A program made the translations under genes and the position numbers. Of a stretch of DNA of 26,255 bases, positions 8,416 through 16,038 are shown piece after piece. Position 1 is the first letter of the stretch, and the number at the start of each line of letters is the position of its first letter. The DNA comes from Methanomicrobiales archaeon (lineage in GTDB: Archaea; Halobacteriota; Methanomicrobia; Methanomicrobiales; Methanoculleaceae): positions 1-26,255 of the forward strand of contig JAAZOW010000153.1 in NCBI GenBank assembly GCA_012797575.1. Direction: 5' to 3'. The notes beneath the pieces are model-generated. The model was not told the DNA's origin, did no database searches, and was given only the letters and a program-made list of their open reading frames with translations.

Positions 8416-9163
8416 GCTCACCGTAGTGAAAGACGCTTGCCGCAAGGCAGGCGTCGGCCCCTCCTTCTGTAAACCCTGCATAGAAATGCTCGAGCGTGCC
8501 CACACCGCCGCTCGCTATGACGGGGATGCTGACCGCACCTGTCACCGCTGCTGTGATGAGGATATCAAATCCCTCCTTCGTCCCGTCGGCCTCCATGCTG
8601 GTGAGGAGGATCTCGCCGGCCCCGCGCTCCTCGACTTCGCAGGCCCAGGCGACGGCATCAAGCCCCGTGGCCCGGCTCCCTCCATGGGTCACGACCTCGT
8701 ACCAACACTCCCGCCCGTCGGCGAGAGGGATGGGAGTTCTCCCCGGCTCCATGCGGTAGTTTCGCCGGACATCCATCGCGACGACGATACACCCGGCACC
8801 GAATCGCTCGACGCCCCGGGATATCAGGCCCGGGTCCTGGACGGCGCTTGAGTTGATGCTCACCTTATCAGCGCCGGCCAGAAGAATCTGCTGCATGTCG
8901 TCGGTCGTCCTGATGCCACCACCGACAGTGAGCGGGAGGGAGATATCGTCTGCCGCCCGCTGGATGGCGTCGATGATGGTATCCCGACGTTCCTTTGATG
9001 CCGCGATATCGAGGAAGACAACCTCGTCAGCGCCCTGTTCGTCGTAACGCCGGGCCAGCTCGACAGGATCGCCCGCATCGCGCAGACCGACGAAATGCGT
9101 GCCTTTGACCACCCGCCCGTCTTTGAGGTCCAGGCAGGGGATGATCCGCTTCGTCAAAGCCAT
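8357..9163 (-). CDS. hisF: imidazole glycerol phosphate synthase cyclase subunit HisF
   Basis: HisF uses ammonia delivered by the HisH glutaminase to convert PRFAR into imidazole glycerol phosphate (histidine pathway) and AICAR (returned to purine synthesis). The 268-residue product is a (beta/alpha)8 barrel. Catalytic aspartates are Asp12 in PCLDLKDG and Asp131 in VAMDVRR, and the phosphate-binding loops include LTVGGGIR and VIASGGVG. Start at ATG 9163 (MALTKRIIPCLD) is the family norm; ATG 9172 would add three residues. No ribosome site is visible, so the message may be leaderless. No other his gene is nearby, so it is a lone pathway gene. Its 3' end overlaps pheT. Confidence 0.96.
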   Translation of the reverse strand: MALTKRIIPCLDLKDGRVVKGTHFVGLRDAGDPVELARRYDEQGADEVVFLDIAASKERRDTIIDAIQRAADDISLPLTVGGGIRTTDDMQQILLAGADKVSINSSAVQDPGLISRGVERFGAGCIVVAMDVRRNYRMEPGRTPIPLADGRECWYEVVTHGGSRATGLDAVAWACEVEERGAGEILLTSMEADGTKEGFDILITAAVTGAVSIPVIASGGVGTLEHFYAGFTEGGADACLAASVFHYGELTVRQVKEYLAGRGIPVRL

Positions 9164-9337
9164 TGGGTACATGATTGGGAGGTGGCAGGTGATGAGGGTT
9201 TGGTAGAGGCGTGATCGAGGGGGGACCTGAACCGCAGGGTCGGTATATGAACAGGGTTACCAGGCACGGCATCACTGAGACTCCCCTCCCTCCGGGATGC
9301 GCCAGATCGGCTACCCCTGACCGCTCCCTACAACCAT

Positions 9338-9350
9338 GCATTTTATGGAA
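9338..9350 (+). promoter_or_regulatory. candidate TATA box for the ATP synthase C-D unit
   Basis: TTTATGG at 9342-9348 is centred about 28 bases before the ATG at 9373. This is the distance expected when archaeal transcription starts at or next to the start codon. The gene lacks a strong ribosome site, which fits a leaderless message. The match to the TATA consensus is partial and no clear purine-rich BRE precedes it. The rest of the 9164-9372 gap shows nothing else I can name. Confidence 0.35.
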
Positions 9351-9372
9351 CCTGCGCCAATGTGAATGGTAC

Positions 9373-10497
9373 ATGTCCCTGCCAGGCCTGATCTCTCCAT
9401 CGCGTGTCTATGCCTGCACCCGGTTCCGGATCCGCAGGACAAAACTCCTCTCCCGTGAAGACTACCGCCGTATCATGCAGATGAGCGTACCAGGGGTCGT
9501 CACCTACCTCGGGCGACAGGAGGACTACCAGGAGATTATGGAGCTGGTAGCCGACTATTCTGGCGCACGCCTCATAGAGGTGGCAGCGAACCGCAACCTG
9601 GCGCGGTCGTTCCAGCATGCCATGACGATCGCTACGGGGGAGCTGTACACCCTGGCCGGGGAGTACCTCGCCCGATGGGACATCGCAAACGTCATGGCGA
9701 TCCTCCGGGGCACGACATTTGACCTTCCCCGGCAGCATATCCGCGATCTCCTGGTCCCTGCAGGGGAACTCGACAGATCCCTCCTTGACCACCTTCTGGG
9801 CCTCACGACCTGCGATGAGGCGTTCGACGCCCTCCGAGGCTGGCGGCTCTACCCGGTTCTGGAGGAATACTACCAGATCTGTGGAGAACCGGGCGCGTTT
9901 GCCAGAATTGAGAACAGACTCTACATGAGGTACTATGCTGGGTTGCTCAACCTTGTTGCGTCTGGGTGTAGTGGATGCGCAGAGTTGAACACCTACCTCA
10001 GGTTCGAGATCGACATGACCAACATGAAAAACCTCCTCCGACTCCACTGCGGCGAAGAGGTATGCGACATCACGACCGTCGACCGGACCATGATCCCGGG
10101 TGGCCGCATCCCCATCGACATCTTCCGGCGACTCTACCATGCTGAGACGGAGGAGGTGTTCACAGGCATCCTTCTGCAGACCAATATCGCCCCTACCCTG
10201 GCCCGGGCGGTGCGCGAACTCAGGCACGATCCGGGTTTTTCCAGCAGGGATGCTGCGGATCTCATCTGGCAGCGGTGGCACCAACACCTGCGGCCGGTCC
10301 ATGAGATCGTGATGGCGATCACCCGCATCAGGCTCAGAGAACTTGAGAGTCTCTCCCGCCTCCACTCGTTCTCGGTCCTCCCGATGCTCGCCTACCTGGA
10401 ACGGAAACGATACGAAGTTGCAAACCTACGAGCGATCGCGCGGGGAAAAGCATTCGACCTTCCGCCCGAGCGGATATGGCCGTACATAGTTCTGTAG
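9373..10497 (+). CDS. atpC: A-type ATP synthase subunit C (V-ATPase AC39/d family)
   Basis: Subunit C is the socket joining the central stalk (D and F) to the membrane rotor ring of the A1A0 ATP synthase. The 374-residue, mostly helical product fits the vATP-synt_AC39 family: the tandem three-helix-bundle pattern, a YLRFEIDMTNMKNLLR segment (about 209-224) and MIPGG at about 245-249. ATG 9373 is chosen because upstream residues of the open frame are not protein-like. Cysteines are unusually grouped here (GCSGC and HCGEEVC, about 199-233), which I cannot explain. Next comes subunit D, with no other ATP synthase gene in the window, so this is separated from the usual operon. Confidence 0.85.
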   Translation: MSLPGLISPSRVYACTRFRIRRTKLLSREDYRRIMQMSVPGVVTYLGRQEDYQEIMELVADYSGARLIEVAANRNLARSFQHAMTIATGELYTLAGEYLARWDIANVMAILRGTTFDLPRQHIRDLLVPAGELDRSLLDHLLGLTTCDEAFDALRGWRLYPVLEEYYQICGEPGAFARIENRLYMRYYAGLLNLVASGCSGCAELNTYLRFEIDMTNMKNLLRLHCGEEVCDITTVDRTMIPGGRIPIDIFRRLYHAETEEVFTGILLQTNIAPTLARAVRELRHDPGFSSRDAADLIWQRWHQHLRPVHEIVMAITRIRLRELESLSRLHSFSVLPMLAYLERKRYEVANLRAIARGKAFDLPPERIWPYIVL

Positions 10498-10510
10498 GAG
10501 AGAATGCATC

Positions 10511-11146
10511 ATGGCGTCCAGCGACATAAAACCCACTCGATCCGGCCTGATGATAGTCAAGCGGCGTATGGCGCTTGCTGAGCGAGTGCACCGACTCTTA
10601 TCGATGAAACTCGATGGGATGATGCTTGAACTCATCAAGATCACAGATCAGGCCGCCAGCGAACGCAGGATCCTCGAAGAAAAGTATGCGAGGGCCCGGG
10701 AGATGGCGGCAATCGCCACCATGATGGAGGGTGCGACCGGGGTGCTTCTTGCAGCGCTCTCCGTAGAGGCCGTCCCGACCTACACGACAGATTACAAGAA
10801 TGTCTTCGGGGTACGCCTCCCCGAACTGGAGCCTCTCATGGTGAAGAAGGCACTCATAGAGCGGGGGTATGGCATCCTCGCAACCTCGGCTGCCATCGAC
10901 GATGCCGCCGATGCCTATGAGGATCTCCTCTCCCAGATCATCGCAACCGCTGAACGGGACGGGATGATCATAAGGCTCCTCGACGAGATTGAAGGGACCA
11001 GGAGGCGCGTGAACGCACTCGAGTTCAAGGTCATCCCCGAGCTTGCTGAACTGCGTCGGTTCATCGAGAGCCACCGCGAAGAGATGGAGCGGCAGGATAT
11101 CGTGCGACTCCGACGGATCAAGAAGATAAAGGAGAGGAGGCGGTAA
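10511..11146 (+). CDS. atpD: A-type ATP synthase subunit D (central stalk)
   Basis: Subunit D is the coiled-coil rotor shaft inside the A3B3 hexamer, the counterpart of gamma in F-type enzymes. The 211-residue product begins with the family signature KPTRSGLMIVKRRMALAERVHRLL (about 7-30), and both ends are long charged helices suited to an antiparallel coiled coil. The C-terminus is very basic (RLRRIKKIKERRR). ATG 10511 follows a GGAGA site about 8-10 bases upstream, starting in the 13-base gap after atpC. It pairs functionally with subunit C, which caps this shaft. It converges on cmk with about 50 bases between the two stops. Confidence 0.93.
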   Translation: MASSDIKPTRSGLMIVKRRMALAERVHRLLSMKLDGMMLELIKITDQAASERRILEEKYARAREMAAIATMMEGATGVLLAALSVEAVPTYTTDYKNVFGVRLPELEPLMVKKALIERGYGILATSAAIDDAADAYEDLLSQIIATAERDGMIIRLLDEIEGTRRRVNALEFKVIPELAELRRFIESHREEMERQDIVRLRRIKKIKERRR

Positions 11147-11170
11147 CGGATCCAGGTGGTTCTCCGCCTC
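11137..11170. terminator. weak inverted repeat at the convergent atpD/cmk junction
   Basis: GAGGCGG (11137-11143) is the exact reverse complement of CCGCCTC (11164-11170), with a 20-base loop across the atpD stop. It could slow transcription between two convergent units, but no T-run follows on either strand, and archaeal terminators often need only a T-run. Confidence 0.2.
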
Positions 11171-11197
11171 ATCCAGGCATATACTGACCCCGGAGAT

Positions 11198-11746
11198 TTA
11201 GCTCGAGAGATCGCTTTGTTGCCGCTGAAGGTACGCTATCGCCACATCGACGATCGCGCCGAGGGCATCGACACCGAAAGTCTCTGATGAAAGAACAAGG
11301 TCATATGGTGAGAGATCGCCTATGTCAATATCGTAGTAGGTCCGGTAGCGGGTGGCCTCCGAGTGTTGCCGGCCTCTGGTGTAGGCCAGCGCCCCCGCTT
11401 CATCCATCCCATCCCGTCCCGCGATCCGCTTTGCCCGGCACTCGAATGATGCCGCAAGCCAGATCCTGAGATCAGCATTCTCGATCATGCGGCCCGAGAG
11501 CCTTCCTTCGACGACGATCCCCTCTGAAGCCTCCCCGATCTCCTTCTGCCGGGTATCGATCATCCGGTCGACCGAGGGGTCGCTCTCCGCGAGACGCCCG
11601 AACTCGGCAAGATCCATACCGTGCTCCCGGGCAAGCCTGCGGAAGACCTCGCCTGCGGATATGAACTCGAGATCGTACTTCTCAGCAATGTAGCGGGCAA
11701 GCGACGTGGTGCCGCTCCCCGGGGGACCGCTGACGGTTATCCGCAT
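11198..11746 (-). CDS. cmk: cytidylate kinase (archaeal type)
   Basis: Cmk phosphorylates CMP and dCMP with ATP in pyrimidine nucleotide supply. The 182-residue product starts with a P-loop that reads GPPGSGTTS (about 7-15): the usual Walker A lysine position is Thr. I recall the same GSGTT form in other archaeal cytidylate kinases, so this is probably a family trait. AGEVFR (about 31-36) and the RLSGRM segment (about 84-89) are in the expected NMP-binding and core regions. ATG 11746 has GGGGG 6 bases upstream and shares one base with the DUF106 stop. It closes the ribosomal cluster. Confidence 0.92.
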   Translation of the reverse strand: MRITVSGPPGSGTTSLARYIAEKYDLEFISAGEVFRRLAREHGMDLAEFGRLAESDPSVDRMIDTRQKEIGEASEGIVVEGRLSGRMIENADLRIWLAASFECRAKRIAGRDGMDEAGALAYTRGRQHSEATRYRTYYDIDIGDLSPYDLVLSSETFGVDALGAIVDVAIAYLQRQQSDLSS

Positions 11747-12372
11747 CAAATTCCCCCGATATTGAGCGACTTCCTGATCACCTGGCTGATGGCAAGCGAG
11801 CAGATCATATACCAGAAGATCCAGGCCGGTATGATGAAGAACGCAATCTCAGAGAGGCTGACGGCCCCGATGAAGGGCATCACGATACCGTTTGCGACAG
11901 TCATAGTCATCTCAGCCCCAGCCCGAGGAAGCCTGAAGAGGAGCCAGAAGAAGATCGGCACCGTCAGTAGGAGGATGATCGCCATCGGGGTGAACTGCTG
12001 TTTCGACATATCGAGCTGATCCTGCATCATCCGCTCTTGCCTCCCCTGAAGCTTCTTGATCCGCTTCTCGTCCCCGGCAAGCTGGGCCTCCCGGAACTCC
12101 TTCTGAAAGACCCGCGCCCGTGCCTGAACTTCTTGCATCTTCTCGTAGTCGATTGTGTACTTCTGGACGAGCGACGAGTACAGACCCGTTATGCTCGAGA
12201 GGATCATGATCACGACGAAGAACGGCACACCGAGAACGTCGATGAATGGCCCGAGCAGGATGTTCATGACCGAACCGACCGTCTCCCGCACCCCCCCGAT
12301 ACCATAGGAGAGCATCACCAGCATGGTAAAGAGGAGTGCGATCGTTGGGCCGTGCTTCTTCAGGTCAACCAT
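11746..12372 (-). CDS. DUF106 membrane protein (archaeal Oxa1/YidC-like insertase)
   Basis: The 208-residue product has a hydrophobic N-terminal segment (about 11-27), a second membrane segment (about 44-63), a charged, lysine/glutamine-rich cytoplasmic helical region (about 68-125), and further membrane segments at about 129-145, 157-170 and 176-199. This layout matches DUF106, which is related to YidC/Oxa1 and to eukaryotic EMC3/TMCO1. The known role of that superfamily is inserting membrane proteins co-translationally, which fits a position a few genes after SecY. The specific activity of this copy is inferred. It starts 6 bases after adk and overlaps the cmk start by one base. Confidence 0.9.
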   Translation of the reverse strand: MVDLKKHGPTIALLFTMLVMLSYGIGGVRETVGSVMNILLGPFIDVLGVPFFVVIMILSSITGLYSSLVQKYTIDYEKMQEVQARARVFQKEFREAQLAGDEKRIKKLQGRQERMMQDQLDMSKQQFTPMAIILLLTVPIFFWLLFRLPRAGAEMTMTVANGIVMPFIGAVSLSEIAFFIIPAWIFWYMICSLAISQVIRKSLNIGGI

Positions 12373-12378
12373 ATCGGG

Positions 12379-12954
12379 TTACCTCAAAACGTTCACCAGA
12401 TCGTCGATAGCGTGTTCGAGCAGGTGGTTGTCGTTCCCGACGATCTTGATGGTACATCCGGTGTACATCGCATACGCTGCGGCGATGGCACGATTGAACT
12501 CCTGGTGTCCGGCGATCGATCGAGCCCCTTCCATGTCACGGACCCTTGAGACATCACTGAGCCGACGCATCAGGATCTGGTCAGGGTCGGTCTCCACCAA
12601 CACGATAACATCGGGCATAAGCTCCCGGAGCACCCATTCAGGCAGCCCAGCCAGGAACCCAGCCGGGGTGCTGATGCTGCTATGGGTGTCGATGATGATG
12701 TTCGCATCAGCGCTCATAGCAGCGATCTCTGAGGCCGCGACCTGTTGGAGGTGCTTCTGGTCATCCTTCCCGAGTTTGCGCATCTCGTCGCGGTCCGAGA
12801 CCAGGTTCTTCGTACAGGCCACATCAAACATGAACGTGCCGAAGTTGACGGCCTCGTACGTGATACCTTCGGCCGCAAGCTTCTCCATCGCACCGTTGAT
12901 GACAGTGGTCTTCCCGACACCGGGAACCCCTGTCACGACGACTTTCTTCCCCAT
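12379..12954 (-). CDS. adkA: archaeal adenylate kinase
   Basis: AdkA balances AMP, ADP and ATP. The product is 191 residues, of the archaeal AdkA family that differs from bacterial Adk. The Walker A loop is GVPGVGKTT (about 9-17), and DTHSS near residue 89 is in the Walker B area. ATG 12954 (MGKKVVV) is preceded by a GAAGTGAT-like site; ATG 12960 would add two residues. It lies downstream of secY as in many archaea, but behind a 119-base gap that carries a hairpin and a candidate promoter, so it may be partly uncoupled from the ribosomal genes. Confidence 0.94.
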   Translation of the reverse strand: MGKKVVVTGVPGVGKTTVINGAMEKLAAEGITYEAVNFGTFMFDVACTKNLVSDRDEMRKLGKDDQKHLQQVAASEIAAMSADANIIIDTHSSISTPAGFLAGLPEWVLRELMPDVIVLVETDPDQILMRRLSDVSRVRDMEGARSIAGHQEFNRAIAAAYAMYTGCTIKIVGNDNHLLEHAIDDLVNVLR

Positions 12955-12987
12955 CTCCATCACTTCTATTAGAATATGATCCACAGC

Positions 12988-12996
12988 AAAGATAAA
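12988..12996 (-). promoter_or_regulatory. candidate internal TATA box ahead of adk
   Basis: On the minus strand the sequence reads TTTATCTTT, about 36-42 bases before the adk start codon. This is close to the archaeal TATA consensus and in one of the few real gaps of the cluster. If used, it would drive adk-DUF106-cmk without the upstream ribosomal genes. The call rests on one partial match and position only. Confidence 0.35.
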
Positions 12997-13049
12997 CCCC
13001 TGCCAGAGGGATAACTTTTTTCAAGATTGATGCGGTCAGGGAGGGTTCG

Positions 13050-13069
13050 GGGAGGAGAAAAATCCTCCC
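13050..13069 (-). terminator. hairpin just after secY
   Basis: On the minus strand, GGGAGGA and TCCTCCC form a perfect 7-bp stem around a TTTTTC loop, beginning four bases after the secY stop. The T-run is in the loop and not behind the stem. It may act as an attenuator, a processing site or an mRNA 3'-end stabiliser between secY and adk. A strong terminator is less likely. Confidence 0.45.
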
Positions 13070-13073
13070 AGAC

Positions 13074-14507
13074 TCACTCCATCCCGAAGAACGACCGCAT
13101 GAACGGATACATCTCCATGATCTGCTGACTCGCGATCTCCTCGTAGAGCCGGTAGGTGATACTCACCGCCAGCAAGAGCCCCGTCCCGCCGACCGCACCG
13201 ATGACACCAAAGAGGTTCGCGACGACCGAGAGGATCCCGATGAACGCACCGCCGATGATGGTGATCCGTGGTATATACCGGTCGAGGTACCGCTCGAGCA
13301 CCTGGATGTTCCGCCGGTAGCCGGGGATATGCATGCCGCTCATCTGGATCTGCCGGGCTACGTCCTTTGAGTCGAGGCCCGCGGTCTTGACCCAGAAGAG
13401 CGCGAAGAGCGCGCCGCCGAACACCATGACCGCTATATCGATCCCCATCCGTAGCATGATCTCCCAGGGCGCATGCCCGAGATCGATGATCCACCACATC
13501 CAGTCCTGAGGACTGTTGATCGGTGCGATGTACCACATGAGGCCGTTGATCGGTTGCTGTCCATGGAACGCGCCGAGGATCGTGATCCCGGCGTTGGAGA
13601 GGAGCATCCCGATCATCTGGATGTTCGCCTGCAGGACTCGGACAAGGATCATCGGCAGAACACTCGCGTAGATGAGCTTCACCGGGAAACGCGCTCTGGC
13701 CCCTCGGACGGCGGAATGCGCAAGCGGGATCTCAATCCGGGTCGATTCAACATAGACGATCACCAGGAAGATGATGACCGTCGTGACGAGGGCGAGCACA
13801 TCCGTGCCGAAATACTCGAGGAAACTCGCTCCCGATGAACCGATGGCGACCAGCCTCGGGAAGAACCCGATCGGGAATGGATCGGTGCCCGGTTGCCAGT
13901 TCAGGAATCCGTTCACCAGACCCTGGGAGACCCCCGCAACGATGAAGAGCCCCACGCCTGAACCGACACCCCACTTGGTGACGACCTCGTCCATCAACAC
14001 CACCAGGAGTCCGCCGATGCAGAGCTGGATGAAGATCAGGAGCGAGACCACGAACATGTTCCCGCCGAAGAGTTCCGCCGCTACCAGTGGATCGGGCATC
14101 ATCAGACCGCTCGCAACCATAGGTAGCGCTTCGATGATGATCATCACGAAGATGAGCATCTTCTGCAGGCCCATGTACATGACCTGGCCACGCGCTTCGC
14201 TTGTATCGATCCGCAGGATGTCAGCACCCTTGAGCAGCTGCAGCACGATCGACGCGGTGACGATCGGCCCGATACCGAGATGCAGGAGCGAACCGCTCGC
14301 ACCGGCAAGCAAGGCTCGCCACAGCCCGAATATATCCTGCGACTCTGGAGAGAGTCCAAAGATATTGATGTTTGTCAACGCGAAGTAGAGGAGCAGGATC
14401 GCAAGCGTCCACATCAATTTGTTCTTGAAGTGAACGTGCCCCTCTGGACTTCTGACTGCAGGCATCGCTGCAAGGATGGGTTCAAATCTATCCAGCAGAT
14501 CTCCCAT
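13074..14507 (-). CDS. secY: preprotein translocase subunit SecY
   Basis: SecY forms the protein-conducting channel (Sec61 alpha counterpart) with SecE and Sec-beta in the cytoplasmic membrane. The 477-residue product has the family's pattern of ten hydrophobic segments, a plug-like region after the first (about 55-70), an early QLLKGADILRID segment (about 90-101), and the cytoplasmic loop SGMHIPGYRRN (about 388-398). ATG 14507 is preceded by GGTGA. It follows L15 after 19 bases, as in most archaeal and bacterial spc-type operons. Confidence 0.97.
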   Translation of the reverse strand: MGDLLDRFEPILAAMPAVRSPEGHVHFKNKLMWTLAILLLYFALTNINIFGLSPESQDIFGLWRALLAGASGSLLHLGIGPIVTASIVLQLLKGADILRIDTSEARGQVMYMGLQKMLIFVMIIIEALPMVASGLMMPDPLVAAELFGGNMFVVSLLIFIQLCIGGLLVVLMDEVVTKWGVGSGVGLFIVAGVSQGLVNGFLNWQPGTDPFPIGFFPRLVAIGSSGASFLEYFGTDVLALVTTVIIFLVIVYVESTRIEIPLAHSAVRGARARFPVKLIYASVLPMILVRVLQANIQMIGMLLSNAGITILGAFHGQQPINGLMWYIAPINSPQDWMWWIIDLGHAPWEIMLRMGIDIAVMVFGGALFALFWVKTAGLDSKDVARQIQMSGMHIPGYRRNIQVLERYLDRYIPRITIIGGAFIGILSVVANLFGVIGAVGGTGLLLAVSITYRLYEEIASQQIMEMYPFMRSFFGME

Positions 14508-14526
14508 AATTTCACCAGAAAAAAAT

Positions 14527-14952
14527 TCAGGCGGTCTTTACCTGACCGCCCATCTCCTCGATCTTTGCCCGAGCTCGCTCTGAAAACGCCTGCGCAGAGA
14601 TATTCAATCTCCGTGTGACCCTTCCACCACCGAGCACCTTATCGATGCCAAGCTCAGCGGCGTCGAGGGTGATAAGGTCGCCCTCCTGGGTGGCAAGCCC
14701 TTCCTGGAGCAATATCTCGACCATCTGGTCGATCACTCCGACATCAAGGGCAGGTACCGGCACGGAAGTCTTGCTGACAAACCCATGCTTCCCATTAGAT
14801 ACCTCCCCCTTCAGGTAGAAGTGGGAGAAGCGGTGGTCCCGCTGCCCGGCTCTACCGCGCCCACCTCTGTTGCCGGCGCCACGCCTGTTCTTGTGCGTGC
14901 CGCCGCCGCAAGTCCGTGAGCCCCTGTATTTCGATCTCTTGTTTACGGGCAT
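14527..14952 (-). CDS. rpl15: 50S ribosomal protein L15
   Basis: The 141-residue product matches archaeal L15 (uL15), a large-subunit protein binding 23S rRNA. The N-terminus is rich in Gly and Arg (MPVNKRSKYRG start, THKNRRGAGNRGGRGRAG at about 19-36), as expected for its rRNA-penetrating tail. The open frame extends three codons further, but ATG 14952 has GAGGTGAG just upstream and the family start MPVNKRSKYRG. It lies between L30 and secY. Confidence 0.96.
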   Translation of the reverse strand: MPVNKRSKYRGSRTCGGGTHKNRRGAGNRGGRGRAGQRDHRFSHFYLKGEVSNGKHGFVSKTSVPVPALDVGVIDQMVEILLQEGLATQEGDLITLDAAELGIDKVLGGGRVTRRLNISAQAFSERARAKIEEMGGQVKTA

Positions 14953-14957
14953 CAGTC

Positions 14958-15419
14958 TCACCTCATCTTATAGAGAAGATCGTTGATCTGGGATCCATGA
15001 TAGCCGAGAGCTCCACCCTGCTGAAAGGTTCGTTTGATTGTTTTATAGCCCTTTCGCGGTGGGTGCAGACGGAGCACCGGTTTGACATCTGCCAGATCGC
15101 GGAGACTTACCTCCCCTCTGCAGAGCGCCGCTGCAAATTCGCCGATATCAGCGTACGGGGTATGCGCACGGACGTAATCGTCGGTCAACCGCTCATCCCC
15201 GGTCAGTCTGCCCCGGTTGCGCAGGAGAGTTGCCAGGGTTTCCGGGTCAACCTCACCATACGCCACATAGTCTTTCACCTTGCGGATCATGCCCAGGTAC
15301 GCCGGGGTATCGGGGACGAGGACACAGTGGTTGATGTGGTGGAGGCGGAGCATCTTGAGGGTATCCCTGATCTCACGGTTGGTCTTGACCACGCCGCGCA
15401 CCTGCACTACCGCGTACAT
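14958..15419 (-). CDS. rpl30: 50S ribosomal protein L30
   Basis: The 153-residue product is the archaeal long form of L30 (uL30), with the conserved N-terminal MYAVVQVRG and LRLHHINHCVLV (about 24-35) segments and a C-terminal LHPPRKGYK region (about 126-134), which bacterial L30 lacks. A GTG sits directly before the ATG at 15419; a GGGAGGGAG site serves either. The ATG shares a base with the S5 stop, so translation is probably coupled. Confidence 0.95.
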   Translation of the reverse strand: MYAVVQVRGVVKTNREIRDTLKMLRLHHINHCVLVPDTPAYLGMIRKVKDYVAYGEVDPETLATLLRNRGRLTGDERLTDDYVRAHTPYADIGEFAAALCRGEVSLRDLADVKPVLRLHPPRKGYKTIKRTFQQGGALGYHGSQINDLLYKMR

Positions 15420-16036
15420 CACTCACTCCCTCCCACCCGGACGATGTTCGTCTGCCGGAGCGCTTCAAATGTCGCTTTGGCGTAGTTGATGGTCGTCCGG
15501 GTCTGCCCCCGGTTGAGGGCCCAGACATCCTTGATCCCTGCAAGCTGCAGGACCTTTTTTGGTGTATCCCCGGTCACAAGGCCGATACCCTGTGGCGCAG
15601 GCTTCAGCGTCACCCGGACGCTGCCTGCCTTGCCGGTGACCTCGATCGGGATCGAGTGCCTGGTATCGCAACCGCACTCCCAGCTCCCGCATCCCCGACG
15701 GACCTTTATGATGCTCACCTTTGCATCGTCTATCGCTTTCCGGATAGCGTTGCCGACCTGGGCATCTTTCGCCTGACCGAACCCTATATACCCGTCTCGG
15801 TTGCCGACCACCACGATGGCGCGGAACTTCACACGGCGGCCCGAGTCTGTCATCCGCTGGACCATGTTGATGTCCAGCACCTCGTCCTCCAGGTCGGGGA
15901 GAAGGAGATCGACGATCTGGGGTTCCTTGATCGGTTTTCCGCTCGCAAGCACCTCATCGATGCTGGTGATCTCGCCTGCGGCAACCATTCGCCCGAGACC
16001 GGTGAGCGGAATCCATTCTTCCTGTACGTATGCCAT
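15419..16036 (-). CDS. rps5: 30S ribosomal protein S5
   Basis: S5 (uS5) shapes the mRNA entry and decoding region of the small subunit. The 205-residue product has the double-stranded-RNA-binding-like N domain (RRVKFRAIVVVGNRDGYIGFGQAKD, about 67-91) and the C domain with a WECGCDTRHSIP segment (about 119-130). Two starts are possible: ATG 16036 (MAYVQEEW, chosen by family norm) or GTG 16042, which overlaps the L18 stop as GTGA and sits 5 bases after GGAG. Confidence 0.95.
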   Translation of the reverse strand: MAYVQEEWIPLTGLGRMVAAGEITSIDEVLASGKPIKEPQIVDLLLPDLEDEVLDINMVQRMTDSGRRVKFRAIVVVGNRDGYIGFGQAKDAQVGNAIRKAIDDAKVSIIKVRRGCGSWECGCDTRHSIPIEVTGKAGSVRVTLKPAPQGIGLVTGDTPKKVLQLAGIKDVWALNRGQTRTTINYAKATFEALRQTNIVRVGGSE

Positions 16037-16038
16037 TG

